Positions 27,750-35,424 of a stretch of 64,000 nucleotides of DNA are shown here, one piece after another. The position numbers and the translations under genes are program-made. A model generated the notes under the pieces. That model did not search any database. It had not been told where the DNA came from and saw only the letters and a list, made by a program, of their open reading frames with translations. The stretch covers positions 62,001 through 126,000 of the forward strand of contig JABLXG010000004.1 of NCBI GenBank assembly GCA_013178165.1, written 5' to 3'. Source of the DNA: Anaerolineae bacterium. GTDB lineage: Bacteria > Chloroflexota > Anaerolineae > Aggregatilineales > Ch27. Positions within the stretch are counted from its first letter, which is position 1, and each line of letters starts with the position of its first letter.

Positions 27750-29126
27750 TCAACGTCCCATGTGGCCGTTGCTCGCCGCAGCGATGGCCAGCCCGGAGGA
27801 GACGCTCAGGAATGGCTTGTGTGGGCGCAGTTTTTCCCGGCCAAAGCGGGCGGCGAGCAGATCGGTAATAGCTGGCGTGGCCGACGCGCCACCGGTGCAG
27901 ATCACGATGGCGATGTCGGCAGGCGTGCGTCCCGCGGCGCTGACCACCCGGCTGACCGCCCGGTCAATCTGATCGAGGTAGTCCTGGATGGCTCGTGTGA
28001 ACATCTGGCGGGTGATGCGCTGATCGATGTCGATTCCCTCCACGTGGAACGACAGGGTGACTTCTTCCTGCTGGGAAAGCGCGATCTTGGCCTGCTCGAT
28101 GGCCTCAAAGAGCTGGTAACCGTGCTTGTTGTTGATCAGGGTGTAAAGCGCGGTGAATTCCGGCCCGGCTTTGTTGACGGTGGCCGCCCGCTTGATCTCG
28201 CGGAAGTACTCGTGACGAGTGAGGTCTGGGTGGCGTGCCCAGTCCAGCAGATAATCGTAGATCTCATAGGAGAGCTTGCGGTTGCCTTCGTGTGCTTTGC
28301 CGTAACCGAAGTGCTTCCACAGGAACTTCTCCATGATCCGCTGGTCGAAATTGTTGCCGCCGATGAGCAGGCCTTCAGTCGCTAGCACAGTGGGCGGCTC
28401 CGACCCGCCGATTTCGGCGACCGTCAGGTCCAGCGTACCGCCGCCGAAGTCAAAGATCAGGGCTGCCTGACGTTCGCTCAGGCTGGCGTGGTAGGAATAG
28501 GCGGCGGCGATTGGCTCCAGCATAAAGGTGACGCGCTGAAATCCAGCGGCGTGGGCAGCCTGGCGCAGGATCGCCTCTGCACGCGCGTCATGGTGCGGGT
28601 TGCCGCTGAAGGTCACCGGGCGGCCAAGCAGTACATCCCGTACCGGTTGACGGGCGGCGCGCTCGGCGGCCCCGTGCAACTCGCGCAGCAACAGGGTGAT
28701 CAGTTCTTCGATGGTGTACAGGCGGCCAAAGATGGCCGTCCCGGCGTAATTGGGGTTGCGCAGGGCGGTCTTGATCGATTGTAGCAGGCGGCCATAAGCG
28801 CCGACGTCTTCCTGCACGAAGACGTCGTGGTGAATCAGCACCGGCTCCACCTGGCCACCCAGCGCGGAGGGCATGTCAATGGTTACCCAGTAATCGATGG
28901 TCCCGGCGTGGCGGGTTTCCCAGATAGCGGGGCGACCGGTATCCTCGCTCAGGTAGCGGCGAGCGGCGGTCTTGCCAAGCAGATAGTCGTAGCTGCGCAT
29001 GATGTACAGCAGCGAGGGCAGCACCCCTGATTCCTCGCTGAACGATGACTGCACGATTGTCAGGTCGCCGTCCCGGTAGAGTGCGGCGCTGGAATTGGTC
29101 GTGCCGAAATCAAGCCCCAGGATCAT
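27750..29126 (-). CDS. Hsp70-family protein without the substrate-binding domain (YegD-like)
   Basis: The gene starts at ATG 29126, giving 458 residues; the long open frame upstream is antisense to rplI. The actin-like ATPase core is complete: phosphate-1 loop 'GLDFGTTNSSAAL', 'LIFDFGGGTLDLTV' phosphate-2, and 'VICTGGASATPAI' adenosine motif. It stops where the canonical beta-sandwich substrate-binding domain would begin, as in YegD-type proteins. There is no J-domain or GrpE gene beside it. It is divergent from rplI, with an operator-like palindrome in between. Function is unknown. Confidence 0.88.
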   Translation of the reverse strand: MILGLDFGTTNSSAALYRDGDLTIVQSSFSEESGVLPSLLYIMRSYDYLLGKTAARRYLSEDTGRPAIWETRHAGTIDYWVTIDMPSALGGQVEPVLIHHDVFVQEDVGAYGRLLQSIKTALRNPNYAGTAIFGRLYTIEELITLLLRELHGAAERAARQPVRDVLLGRPVTFSGNPHHDARAEAILRQAAHAAGFQRVTFMLEPIAAAYSYHASLSERQAALIFDFGGGTLDLTVAEIGGSEPPTVLATEGLLIGGNNFDQRIMEKFLWKHFGYGKAHEGNRKLSYEIYDYLLDWARHPDLTRHEYFREIKRAATVNKAGPEFTALYTLINNKHGYQLFEAIEQAKIALSQQEEVTLSFHVEGIDIDQRITRQMFTRAIQDYLDQIDRAVSRVVSAAGRTPADIAIVICTGGASATPAITDLLAARFGREKLRPHKPFLSVSSGLAIAAASNGHMGR

Positions 29127-29186
29127 CCCCCTGTCCCTCTTGGTTCCCTGGCCACCCGGCCCTGTTCCGTTGTGGTTGTAAAGCGC

Positions 29187-29200
29187 TGAAAGCGCTAACA
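29187..29200. promoter_or_regulatory. LacI-type operator-like palindrome between hsp70-like gene and rplI
   Basis: TGAAAGCGCTAACA matches the catabolite-responsive/LacI-family operator consensus (TGWNANCGNTNWCA). A second AAAGCGCT lies nine bases to the left (29180-29187), giving a tandem pair. It sits in the divergent promoter region. Confidence 0.4.
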
Positions 29201-29282
29201 ATACCGTGCTGCGGCGCATCTGGCAACCACTTCGGCGGTTGTTCCTGGCCTGTGACTGTGCAGCGAGCGGCGAGATCGACTC

Positions 29283-29311
29283 TTGTCGGGGCGGGGCGGA
29301 TAAGGTAAGAT
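29283..29311 (+). promoter_or_regulatory. Candidate rplI promoter
   Basis: TTGTCG (29283-29288) and TAAGAT (29306-29311) have a 17-base spacer and stand about 40 bases before the rplI ATG. Confidence 0.4.
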
Positions 29312-29351
29312 AGCGCCCTGATACTCCATCAGAGGGAAGGAATCCGGGAAG

Positions 29352-29948
29352 ATGAAAGTTATCCTCACGGCAGATGTCTACAAGCACGGCGTGGCAGGTG
29401 AGGTGGTCAGGGTAGCGGATGGGTACGCCCGTAACTATTTGATCCCCCAGGGCCTGGCCGTCAAGGCAACGCCTGGTGCGCTCAAGCAGAGCGAAAAGCT
29501 GCGGGAGACGGCGGCGGCCCGGCGGGCGGCCCTGGAGAACCAGCTGAATGAACTGGCGCGCCAGATCGATGGTGTGACGCTGGTCTTTGGCCGGCGGGCC
29601 GGGGCTAACGGCAAACTCTACGGCTCCGTGACCTCGAGCGATATTCAGCAGGCGCTGCTGGAAAAGACTGGCGTGGACCTGAACCGCCGCCGGATCGCTC
29701 AGCAGTCCATCCGTGAACTGGGCGAGTTTGAGGTGCCGGTTCGTCTGGGCAGCGAATTCACGCCCAAGCTCAACGTGATCGTCGTCCGTGAAGAGGAACT
29801 GGCCAGCTATCTGGCCCCGGCAGCGGAAGCCGCGGCCCCTGCGGAAGAGGAAGCGGCTCCGGAACTGGCCAGCGAGAAGATTGTCGAACTGATCAAGGAA
29901 GCCGAAGCCAGAACAGCCACCCTCGGCGAAACCGGGACGGCGGAATAG
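29352..29948 (+). CDS. rplI: Ribosomal protein bL9, with long C-terminal tail
   Basis: The first 150 residues are ordinary bL9: 'MKVILTADVYKHGVAGEVVR' start, 'VADGYARNYLIPQGLA', the long helix, and a C-terminal globular domain ending 'EFEVPVRLGSEFTPKLNVIV'. About 45 more residues rich in Glu and Ala follow, making 198 in place of the usual near-150. The gene is followed by a small zinc-ribbon-like gene 7 bases away, so they are probably co-transcribed. The usual partners rpsF, ssb and rpsR are not here. Confidence 0.96.
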   Translation: MKVILTADVYKHGVAGEVVRVADGYARNYLIPQGLAVKATPGALKQSEKLRETAAARRAALENQLNELARQIDGVTLVFGRRAGANGKLYGSVTSSDIQQALLEKTGVDLNRRRIAQQSIRELGEFEVPVRLGSEFTPKLNVIVVREEELASYLAPAAEAAAPAEEEAAPELASEKIVELIKEAEARTATLGETGTAE

Positions 29949-29955
29949 GCCGGGC

Positions 29956-30306
29956 ATGCCCTCTGACTCTGATCGCGAACATGCGACGCTGATCCGGTAC
30001 CTGATCGACACGTTGCCCTGCGTGGAATGTGGCGGTTCTTATGGCACGGAGGACATCGCCGTCGTCGATGAGGACGCGGAAAGCTGGACCCTGGTAGCCC
30101 AGTGCCCGCATTGCGGGGCGGAGAGCGTCGTCAGGGCGGTGCTGGATGATGATGCCGGGGCGCCAGCGGTTGAAACTGGCGAACCGGTTGCACCCGAAGC
30201 CGGGGACATCGCGGTCGATCTGCCCCCTGATGCGGCGGAGATCGCCGCCTGGCGACGCTTTCTGCGCGAATTTGATGGCGATCTGCGCGATCTGCTGCGC
30301 AGTTGA
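29956..30306 (+). CDS. Small protein with two CxxC knuckles
   Basis: The 116-residue protein has Cys22-x2-Cys25 ('CVECGG') and Cys50-x2-Cys53 ('CPHCGA'), suggesting one zinc ribbon. The C-terminal half is acidic and ends in a helix ('AAWRRFLREFDGDLRDLL'). I do not recognise a named family. It sits between rplI and a RodZ-like gene in one apparent operon. Confidence 0.7.
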   Translation: MPSDSDREHATLIRYLIDTLPCVECGGSYGTEDIAVVDEDAESWTLVAQCPHCGAESVVRAVLDDDAGAPAVETGEPVAPEAGDIAVDLPPDAAEIAAWRRFLREFDGDLRDLLRS

Positions 30307-30346
30307 CCGCGCGGCAGTCGCCGCGTTTGATTCTGCTGGGTGAGGC

Positions 30347-31612
30347 TTGTCGAGCGAACGGGCCAGCATGGAAGCCGAAAGGCTGGGACAGCAGCTGCGC
30401 AACGCGCGCGAAGCCCGCGAACTGACCCTGGAAGAGGTGGAGCAGGCGCTCCGCATCCGGGCCAGGTACCTGGAGGCGTTTGAAGCGGGCGCATATGGTG
30501 ACCTGCCGGGGGCTGTGCAGGCCCGCGGCTTTTTGCGCAACTATGCCCGCTTCCTGCGCCTGGATGAGGAAGCGATCCTGGCGCAGTTTGACGTAGCCTG
30601 GGCTGCCCATGGTGGCGGGCAGGGGCGTTCCTCTGTCGTCCGGCGTGGCGCTCCTCCCGCAACAGGGCCATTGTCTCCCGTTGCTCCGCTGGCGGAGCAT
30701 CCCTTTGCTGTGGCTGCCGAAGCGGGACGGCGTCGGCGATCCGGGATCGTTTTCGGGACGCTGATCGGAATTGTCGCCCTGATCGGGCTATGCCTGGGCG
30801 GGACGCGGCTGGTAGAACGTTTGCTGACCGCGCAGGCGGATCGGGCAGGCACCGACCTGGTCAGCATCCTGCCGACCATGCCTTCGCTCACACCCAGCGC
30901 CACGTTCCTGCCTTCGCCTACGCCCCTGCCGGGAGCGCGACAGATGGCCGGGGCGACGCCGATCACCGATCGGGTTGTACTGGATGTCAGCGTAGTGCAA
31001 CGCACCTATCTGCGGGTGACGGTTGACGGCGTGGAGATCTTCAACGGGCTGGTCCGACCGGGCACGCAGTTGCAGTATCAGGCCCAGCAGGTGCTCAACC
31101 TGCAGGCCAGCAATGGTGCCGGGCTGGAAGTAGTCTTCAACAACCTGCCGCTGGGGCCGCTGGGGCTGCGCGGCGAGGCCATCGATACAACCTTCACGCC
31201 CGACCTGGTGCTGACTCCCACGCCTGACCTGGCTCCAACAGCGACTTTTACCTCTTCGCCGACTCCGGTGACTGATGTCACCTTTGCCACAGTGGAGGGC
31301 ACGCCCGACCCGGCGCTTTCCGGCAAGGCGGGGCAGGGAGCCGGCGCTCCGACTCCGCTGCCGCTGCCGGATGTCGCCCGCGATGTTTCCGGCGGTGCGA
31401 CGTTGACCGGCGTCCCATCTGAGCCGTCGCCGACGCTGCCCGTTCCCGGTGGCATCCCGACGATTGCGCCTTCCGTCACGCCGACGCTGACGGCGACACC
31501 ATCACCTACGCTGACACTCACCGCCACGCCCTCACCGACGCTTACCCCGTCGCCGACGCCGATTCTGCCGCCGCGCTTGACCAGCACGCCGGTGCCCGTC
31601 AAAGAACCCTAG
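30347..31612 (+). CDS. RodZ-like HTH membrane protein with Thr-Pro-rich tail
   Basis: The N-terminal helix-turn-helix of RodZ type covers residues about 15-80 ('LGQQLRNAREARELTLEEVE', 'FLRNYARFLRLD'). A single transmembrane helix follows near 125-150, then an extracellular DUF4115-like beta domain ('VVQRTYLRVTVDGVEIFNG'). The last 130 residues are low-complexity, rich in Thr, Pro and Ser. RodZ couples MreB to the envelope in rods; a Chloroflexota member with no MreB nearby may do something different. The start is uncertain: TTG at 30347 or ATG at 30368, neither with a strong RBS at ideal spacing. RimO follows after 14 bases. Confidence 0.85.
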   Translation: MSSERASMEAERLGQQLRNAREARELTLEEVEQALRIRARYLEAFEAGAYGDLPGAVQARGFLRNYARFLRLDEEAILAQFDVAWAAHGGGQGRSSVVRRGAPPATGPLSPVAPLAEHPFAVAAEAGRRRRSGIVFGTLIGIVALIGLCLGGTRLVERLLTAQADRAGTDLVSILPTMPSLTPSATFLPSPTPLPGARQMAGATPITDRVVLDVSVVQRTYLRVTVDGVEIFNGLVRPGTQLQYQAQQVLNLQASNGAGLEVVFNNLPLGPLGLRGEAIDTTFTPDLVLTPTPDLAPTATFTSSPTPVTDVTFATVEGTPDPALSGKAGQGAGAPTPLPLPDVARDVSGGATLTGVPSEPSPTLPVPGGIPTIAPSVTPTLTATPSPTLTLTATPSPTLTPSPTPILPPRLTSTPVPVKEP

Positions 31613-31626
31613 AAAGACACTCGCTG

Positions 31627-33054
31627 ATGCCCCATCGCCGCCAACGCTACTACCTGCTCAGCCTCGGTTGTGCCAAGAATACCGTCGATTCGCAGAGCAT
31701 GGCTCAACTGCTGGAGGGCGCAGGCCTGCGCGGGACGGACGATCCCGCCCAGGCCGGTGTGTTGATCGTCAATACCTGCGGATTCATCGAGAGCGCCCGC
31801 CAGGAATCGATCGCAGCGCTGAACGATCTGGCTGCGCTTAAGCGCGAGGGCCAGTTGCTGATCGCCGCTGGCTGCCTGTCTCAGCGGGTCGGGCAGGAAT
31901 TGGCCCGGCAGGTGCCCGGTCTGGATGGCGTGATCGGCACCCGACGCTGGATGGATATCGTCGATCTGGTCAGCCGCCTGCGCCAGCGCCGCCACCCAGA
32001 GCCGATCTACCATCTGCCGGATGAGGCGCTCACCGTTGGCGCAGACGAGCGCGGAACGCTGCGGGCCGCCCGTCAGGGGGCTAGCGCCTACCTGAAGATC
32101 GCCGACGGTTGCCGCCGCCCGTGTGCTTTCTGCGCCATCCCCATGATCAAGGGCACGGCCGTCAGCCGACCACTGGCCGCAATCCTCGACGAAGCTCGCC
32201 GTCTGCGCGACGATGGAGTCAAAGAGTTGATCCTGATCGCGCAGGACCTGACCGACTACGGCCACGATCTAGGTCTCAAGGAAGGCCTGGCTCAGTTGCT
32301 GGAAGCGCTGGTCAGGGCGGTGCCGGAGATACCCTGGATTCGGCTGATGTACGCCTATCCGGGGGCGGTCACCCCGCGCCTGATCGACCTGATGGCGGAG
32401 ACGCCGCAGATCCTGCCCTACCTGGACATCCCGTTGCAGCACGGCCACCGCGATACCCTGCTGCGGATGCGCCGCCCGGCCAACGTGGAGTGGGTCTACC
32501 GTACTATCGAGATCATGCGTGCCCGGATGCCCGACCTGGCGATCCGCACGACGTTCATCGTTGGCTACCCCGGAGAGACCGAAGAGGAATTCGCGGCGCT
32601 GCTGCAGATGGTGCACGATCTGCAGTTTGACCGGGTGGGGGTGTTCACTTACTCCTATGAAGCCGGGACACCCAGCGCTGCCCTGCCGGGCCAGCTGCCG
32701 GAGGAGGTCAAGGAAGCCCGCCGCGACGCCCTCATGACGCTCCAGCAAAGCATTTCCCTGGCCCGTAATCAGGCCCAGGTGGGCCGGGTGCTGGGCGTGC
32801 TGGTGGAAGGTCACGCCCGCGCGGAAGACGAGCACGGCCAGCCGCTGGATACGATCATCAGCGTAGGTCGCAGCTACCGCGATGCGCCGGAAATCGATGG
32901 CTACGTGGTGGTGGAAGGGGAATTGCCGGTTGGGGAGATCGTGCCGGTGCGCATCACCGGGGCGATGACCTACGATCTGATTGGAGCGCCGGAACTGGCG
33001 CCAGGGCGGGTGATTGCGCCGGGGCAGGTCTACGGACCGGGCGATCTGGCGTAA
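31627..33054 (+). CDS. rimO: Ribosomal protein uS12 methylthiotransferase RimO
   Basis: A 475-residue radical-SAM methylthiotransferase that adds a methylthio group to an aspartate of uS12. The N-terminal domain supplies three cluster cysteines: Cys15 ('SLGCAKNTVDS'), Cys51 ('NTCGFIESARQESI') and Cys83. The radical-SAM cluster is Cys163-x3-Cys167-x2-Cys170. A C-terminal TRAM domain ends the protein. The motifs distinguish it from the tRNA enzyme MiaB ('GCAKNTVDSQ', 'FIESARQES'). It is translationally close to the RodZ-like gene. Confidence 0.96.
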   Translation: MPHRRQRYYLLSLGCAKNTVDSQSMAQLLEGAGLRGTDDPAQAGVLIVNTCGFIESARQESIAALNDLAALKREGQLLIAAGCLSQRVGQELARQVPGLDGVIGTRRWMDIVDLVSRLRQRRHPEPIYHLPDEALTVGADERGTLRAARQGASAYLKIADGCRRPCAFCAIPMIKGTAVSRPLAAILDEARRLRDDGVKELILIAQDLTDYGHDLGLKEGLAQLLEALVRAVPEIPWIRLMYAYPGAVTPRLIDLMAETPQILPYLDIPLQHGHRDTLLRMRRPANVEWVYRTIEIMRARMPDLAIRTTFIVGYPGETEEEFAALLQMVHDLQFDRVGVFTYSYEAGTPSAALPGQLPEEVKEARRDALMTLQQSISLARNQAQVGRVLGVLVEGHARAEDEHGQPLDTIISVGRSYRDAPEIDGYVVVEGELPVGEIVPVRITGAMTYDLIGAPELAPGRVIAPGQVYGPGDLA

Positions 33055-33152
33055 GCCCTGACGGGTACGGTCTGGCAGTGCTACTTATCTTGCCCCTTGC
33101 CGCGTGCAGCAGTGGTGCTGTTGTACGGCCCCCCTGCCTGAGCGCCCGGTAC

Positions 33153-33158
33153 TATAAT
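33153..33158 (+). promoter_or_regulatory. TATAAT -10 element of the haem-protein gene
   Basis: A consensus TATAAT stands about 48 bases before the ATG. No convincing -35 is visible at the usual distance, so it may need an activator. Confidence 0.4.
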
Positions 33159-33205
33159 CCCCTCGTCTGTTCACCGGTCGCCAGATCAGCGTATGGAGGC
33201 AAGGC

Positions 33206-33679
33206 ATGCAGCCGCACCAGAGAAGATTCTTGTCGATTGTTGTGGGGATAGTGGTTGTCGGGTTTATTGTTTTGCAGCTTATTCCCTTTAAACAGCGTAC
33301 CAACCCACCGGTGACACTACAAATCGCCTGGAACTCCCCGCAAACGGAAACGCTGGTCAGAAACGCCTGTTTTGATTGTCACAGCAACGAGACGCGCTGG
33401 CCCTGGTATTCGGCTATCGCGCCGGTGCGGTGGCTGCTGGTGGATCATGTCGAAGATGGGCGAGACGCCATGAACTTTTCCACAGGGGATCTGGAGCTGG
33501 ATGAGATCGTCAAAGAGATCGAACGCGGGGCAATGCCACCGGCGTACTATACTCCGTTGCATCCGGAAGCGAATTTGACGCCCACGCAGCGTGAGCAGCT
33601 CATTGCTGGCTTGCGCGCATCGCTGGTAAATCTGCCCGGTGGCGAGAGCGAGCAAGAAGGCGATCTGGATGATGATTAG
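33206..33679 (+). CDS. Membrane-anchored c-type haem-binding protein
   Basis: The 157-residue protein has an N-terminal transmembrane anchor (9-27) and a single haem c site CFDCH (Cys55, Cys58, His59). The stretch 'HSNETRWPWYSAIAPVRWLL' continuing into 'DHVEDGRDAMNFS' matches the haem-binding domain family found outside the membrane. The RBS is GGAGG. A perfect -10 element (33153-33158) lies upstream and a clean terminator follows, so it is a single-gene unit. Electron-transfer partners are unknown. Confidence 0.88.
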   Translation: MQPHQRRFLSIVVGIVVVGFIVLQLIPFKQRTNPPVTLQIAWNSPQTETLVRNACFDCHSNETRWPWYSAIAPVRWLLVDHVEDGRDAMNFSTGDLELDEIVKEIERGAMPPAYYTPLHPEANLTPTQREQLIAGLRASLVNLPGGESEQEGDLDDD

Positions 33680-33701
33680 GCCGGGCAAGGTAGTCTGGCA
33701 G

Positions 33702-33731
33702 GGGGCACTGCTTTGGCATGTGCCCCTTTTT
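33702..33731 (+). terminator. Intrinsic terminator after the haem-protein gene
   Basis: A GC-rich stem (GGGGCAC 33702-33708 with GTGCCCC 33720-33726) and an eleven-base loop, followed by five Ts, about 25 bases after the stop codon. Confidence 0.85.
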
Positions 33732-33859
33732 GTCATAGAGAGAGCATGGTAAGACGCGCGCCCCCTGCCTGTTTCAGGAAGGTATGAGCGGCAGGAGAAC
33801 CGATTAGGAGGGGTTGATTGTCGTTGCTCCTCATGACGTGTGTCACTTGAGGATTAATT

Positions 33860-33883
33860 TGCATTTTACTACTCTTAAATGCA
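33860..33883. promoter_or_regulatory. Inverted repeat upstream of the Rrf2 gene, candidate operator
   Basis: TGCATTT (33860-33866) and AAATGCA (33877-33883) form a perfect inverted repeat with a ten-base spacer, in an AT-rich stretch 54 bases before the Rrf2 start. Rrf2 regulators bind such dyads, and the position fits autoregulation. Confidence 0.5.
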
Positions 33884-33936
33884 GAATAAGCCCAACAGGC
33901 ACCTGCTCTTGTGTTGCCTGCGACATGGAGTTGATT

Positions 33937-34371
33937 ATGCAGATAACGCGTCAAGCTGATTATGCGGTTCGCGCCGTTCTTCATGTAGCCCAGCTTAAGG
34001 AAAATGAACGGCTTGCCACTTCCGTTATCGCAGAGGAAGAGAATATTCCCCTGCCGTTCCTGGCCAAGATTGTCTCCCAGCTGTCGGTCAAGGGTATTCT
34101 GGATGCCATGCGCGGGGCAAGCGGCGGTGTGCGCTTGGCCCGCCCGGCAAGCGAGATCTCTTTGCTTGAGGTGATTGAGGCGATTGATGGAGAAATCAGC
34201 CTTAACCGCTGTGTGCTGAACGAAGAAGCCTGCACCAGCACGGCCACCTGCCCGGTGCATGAGGTCTGGTGCGAGGCGCAGCGCGACCTGGTGCGTCGTC
34301 TGCAGGCGACCAATTTTGACCAGCTGCTGGAACGCCAGGCGGCGCTTTCCCAGCAAACCCAATCCGCCTAG
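33937..34371 (+). CDS. Rrf2-family regulator with [2Fe-2S]-type cysteines
   Basis: The ATG at 33937 has GGAG six bases upstream; the earlier ATG at 33814 gives a non-family N-terminus. The 144-residue protein has the winged-helix start 'MQITRQADYAVRAVLHVAQL' and 'IPLPFLAKIVSQLSVKGIL', then 'GASGGVRLARPASEISLLEV'. Three cysteines (Cys92, Cys99, Cys105) match the cluster-binding set of IscR, NsrR and RsrR. It should sense iron-sulphur status, nitric oxide or redox state. No iron-sulphur assembly genes are adjacent, so the targets lie elsewhere. The nearest gene with a redox link is the haem protein just upstream. Confidence 0.92.
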   Translation: MQITRQADYAVRAVLHVAQLKENERLATSVIAEEENIPLPFLAKIVSQLSVKGILDAMRGASGGVRLARPASEISLLEVIEAIDGEISLNRCVLNEEACTSTATCPVHEVWCEAQRDLVRRLQATNFDQLLERQAALSQQTQSA

Positions 34372-34394
34372 CTGTCCGGGGATCGCCCGGCGTG

Positions 34395-34438
34395 ACAGGC
34401 CGGATCGTGCAGGCTGATGGCCACACGATCCGGCCTGT
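34395..34438. terminator. Bidirectional terminator between Rrf2 gene and RNase Z
   Basis: A 15-bp perfect stem (34395-34409 with 34424-34438) closes a fourteen-base loop between two convergent genes. T-rich tails are short on both sides, but the stem is the longest in this part of the window. Confidence 0.75.
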
Positions 34439-34461
34439 TGTCGTTCGGGAACCGCCCGGTG

Positions 34462-35412
34462 CTACGCTTTGGCTGGTTCCAGGCGGGTGACCGGCTGGTT
34501 CTTGACGATGCTGAAGCGGTCAAAGTCGCGGGCGACGAACGTATTCGGAAAGATGGCTGCCGCCTCGTCCAGGATATCCCGTTCCCGGTTGCGACGGGAG
34601 AGGTGGGTCAGGATCAGCGTCTTGACACTGGCCTCCTGCGCGTAGGCGGCTGCTCTGGCGGCTGTCATGTGGCCGAAGTCTTCGGCGAAGTTGGCTTCAT
34701 CGCTGCGATAGGTTGCCTCCATCACCAGCGCATCGGCGCCGTGAATCGACTCCGGCAGGTTGTCCGTCCGGGCGATATCGCCGATGAGCACCAGCCGCGC
34801 TCCCGGCATGACTTCTCCCAGCACATCATCAGGATGGATGATCCGGCCATCCGCCAGGGTGACCGATTCACCCGCGGAAAGGCGGCTGCGCTCTGGCCCG
34901 GCGGGGACGCCGAGCGCCTCGGCGCGTTCCGCCAGAAAGGGGCGGCGCGGCTTTTCCGCAAAGATGAAGCCGAAATTGCCCGGCCCGCGGTGGGTGACCG
35001 GGAAGGCCTCGATGGTGAACTTCTTCGTGTCGAAAGCGATTCCTGGCTGTAGATCCACCAGGTGGATCGGCATCGGTGGGCGCTGGCCGCGCAGGACCAC
35101 GCCGTAGATCAGGTCCTGGACGCGGTCAAGGGTGTGCCGACCGCCCCAGATTTCCAGCGAATCGATGCTTTCCCAGCGCATAAAGGTGGAGAGCAGCCCG
35201 GCCAGGCCGAGAATGTGATCCAGGTGACCATGGGTGAGCAGGATGCGGTTGAGGCGCTTGAAGCCAATGCCGCTCTTGAGCAACTGCCGTTGCGTGCCTT
35301 CACCGCAATCTACCAGAAAGCGGTACTCTTCGGCCAGGACGATCTGCGCGGGCAGCCCACGCAGCACTGACGGCGCCGAGGCGGAGGTTCCCAGAAAAAC
35401 CAGTTCGAACAT
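34462..35412 (-). CDS. rnz: Ribonuclease Z (tRNA 3'-end processing)
   Basis: The 316-residue metallo-beta-lactamase-fold protein has the 'LGTSASAPSVLRGLPA' start, 'VDCGEGTQRQLL', the zinc motif HGHLDH (61-66), and 'ALVMEATYRSDEANFAEDFGH', which contains the RNase Z His-Glu features. RNase Z cuts the 3' trailer from precursor tRNAs. It is the last gene of the minus-strand cluster, 12 bases after the glycosyltransferase gene, so it is likely co-transcribed with it. Confidence 0.92.
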   Translation of the reverse strand: MFELVFLGTSASAPSVLRGLPAQIVLAEEYRFLVDCGEGTQRQLLKSGIGFKRLNRILLTHGHLDHILGLAGLLSTFMRWESIDSLEIWGGRHTLDRVQDLIYGVVLRGQRPPMPIHLVDLQPGIAFDTKKFTIEAFPVTHRGPGNFGFIFAEKPRRPFLAERAEALGVPAGPERSRLSAGESVTLADGRIIHPDDVLGEVMPGARLVLIGDIARTDNLPESIHGADALVMEATYRSDEANFAEDFGHMTAARAAAYAQEASVKTLILTHLSRRNRERDILDEAAAIFPNTFVARDFDRFSIVKNQPVTRLEPAKA

Positions 35413-35424
35413 GCGCTGTCTGTC

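Noticed and set aside
29127-30011. Open frame extension of the minus-strand Hsp70-like gene
   Set aside because: It is antisense to rplI. The Hsp70 motif starts at ATG 29126, and the extra part has no resemblance to Hsp70.
31440-31610. Repeated ACGCCGACGC-type DNA
   Set aside because: These encode the Thr-Pro-rich tail of the RodZ-like protein, not a CRISPR or satellite repeat.
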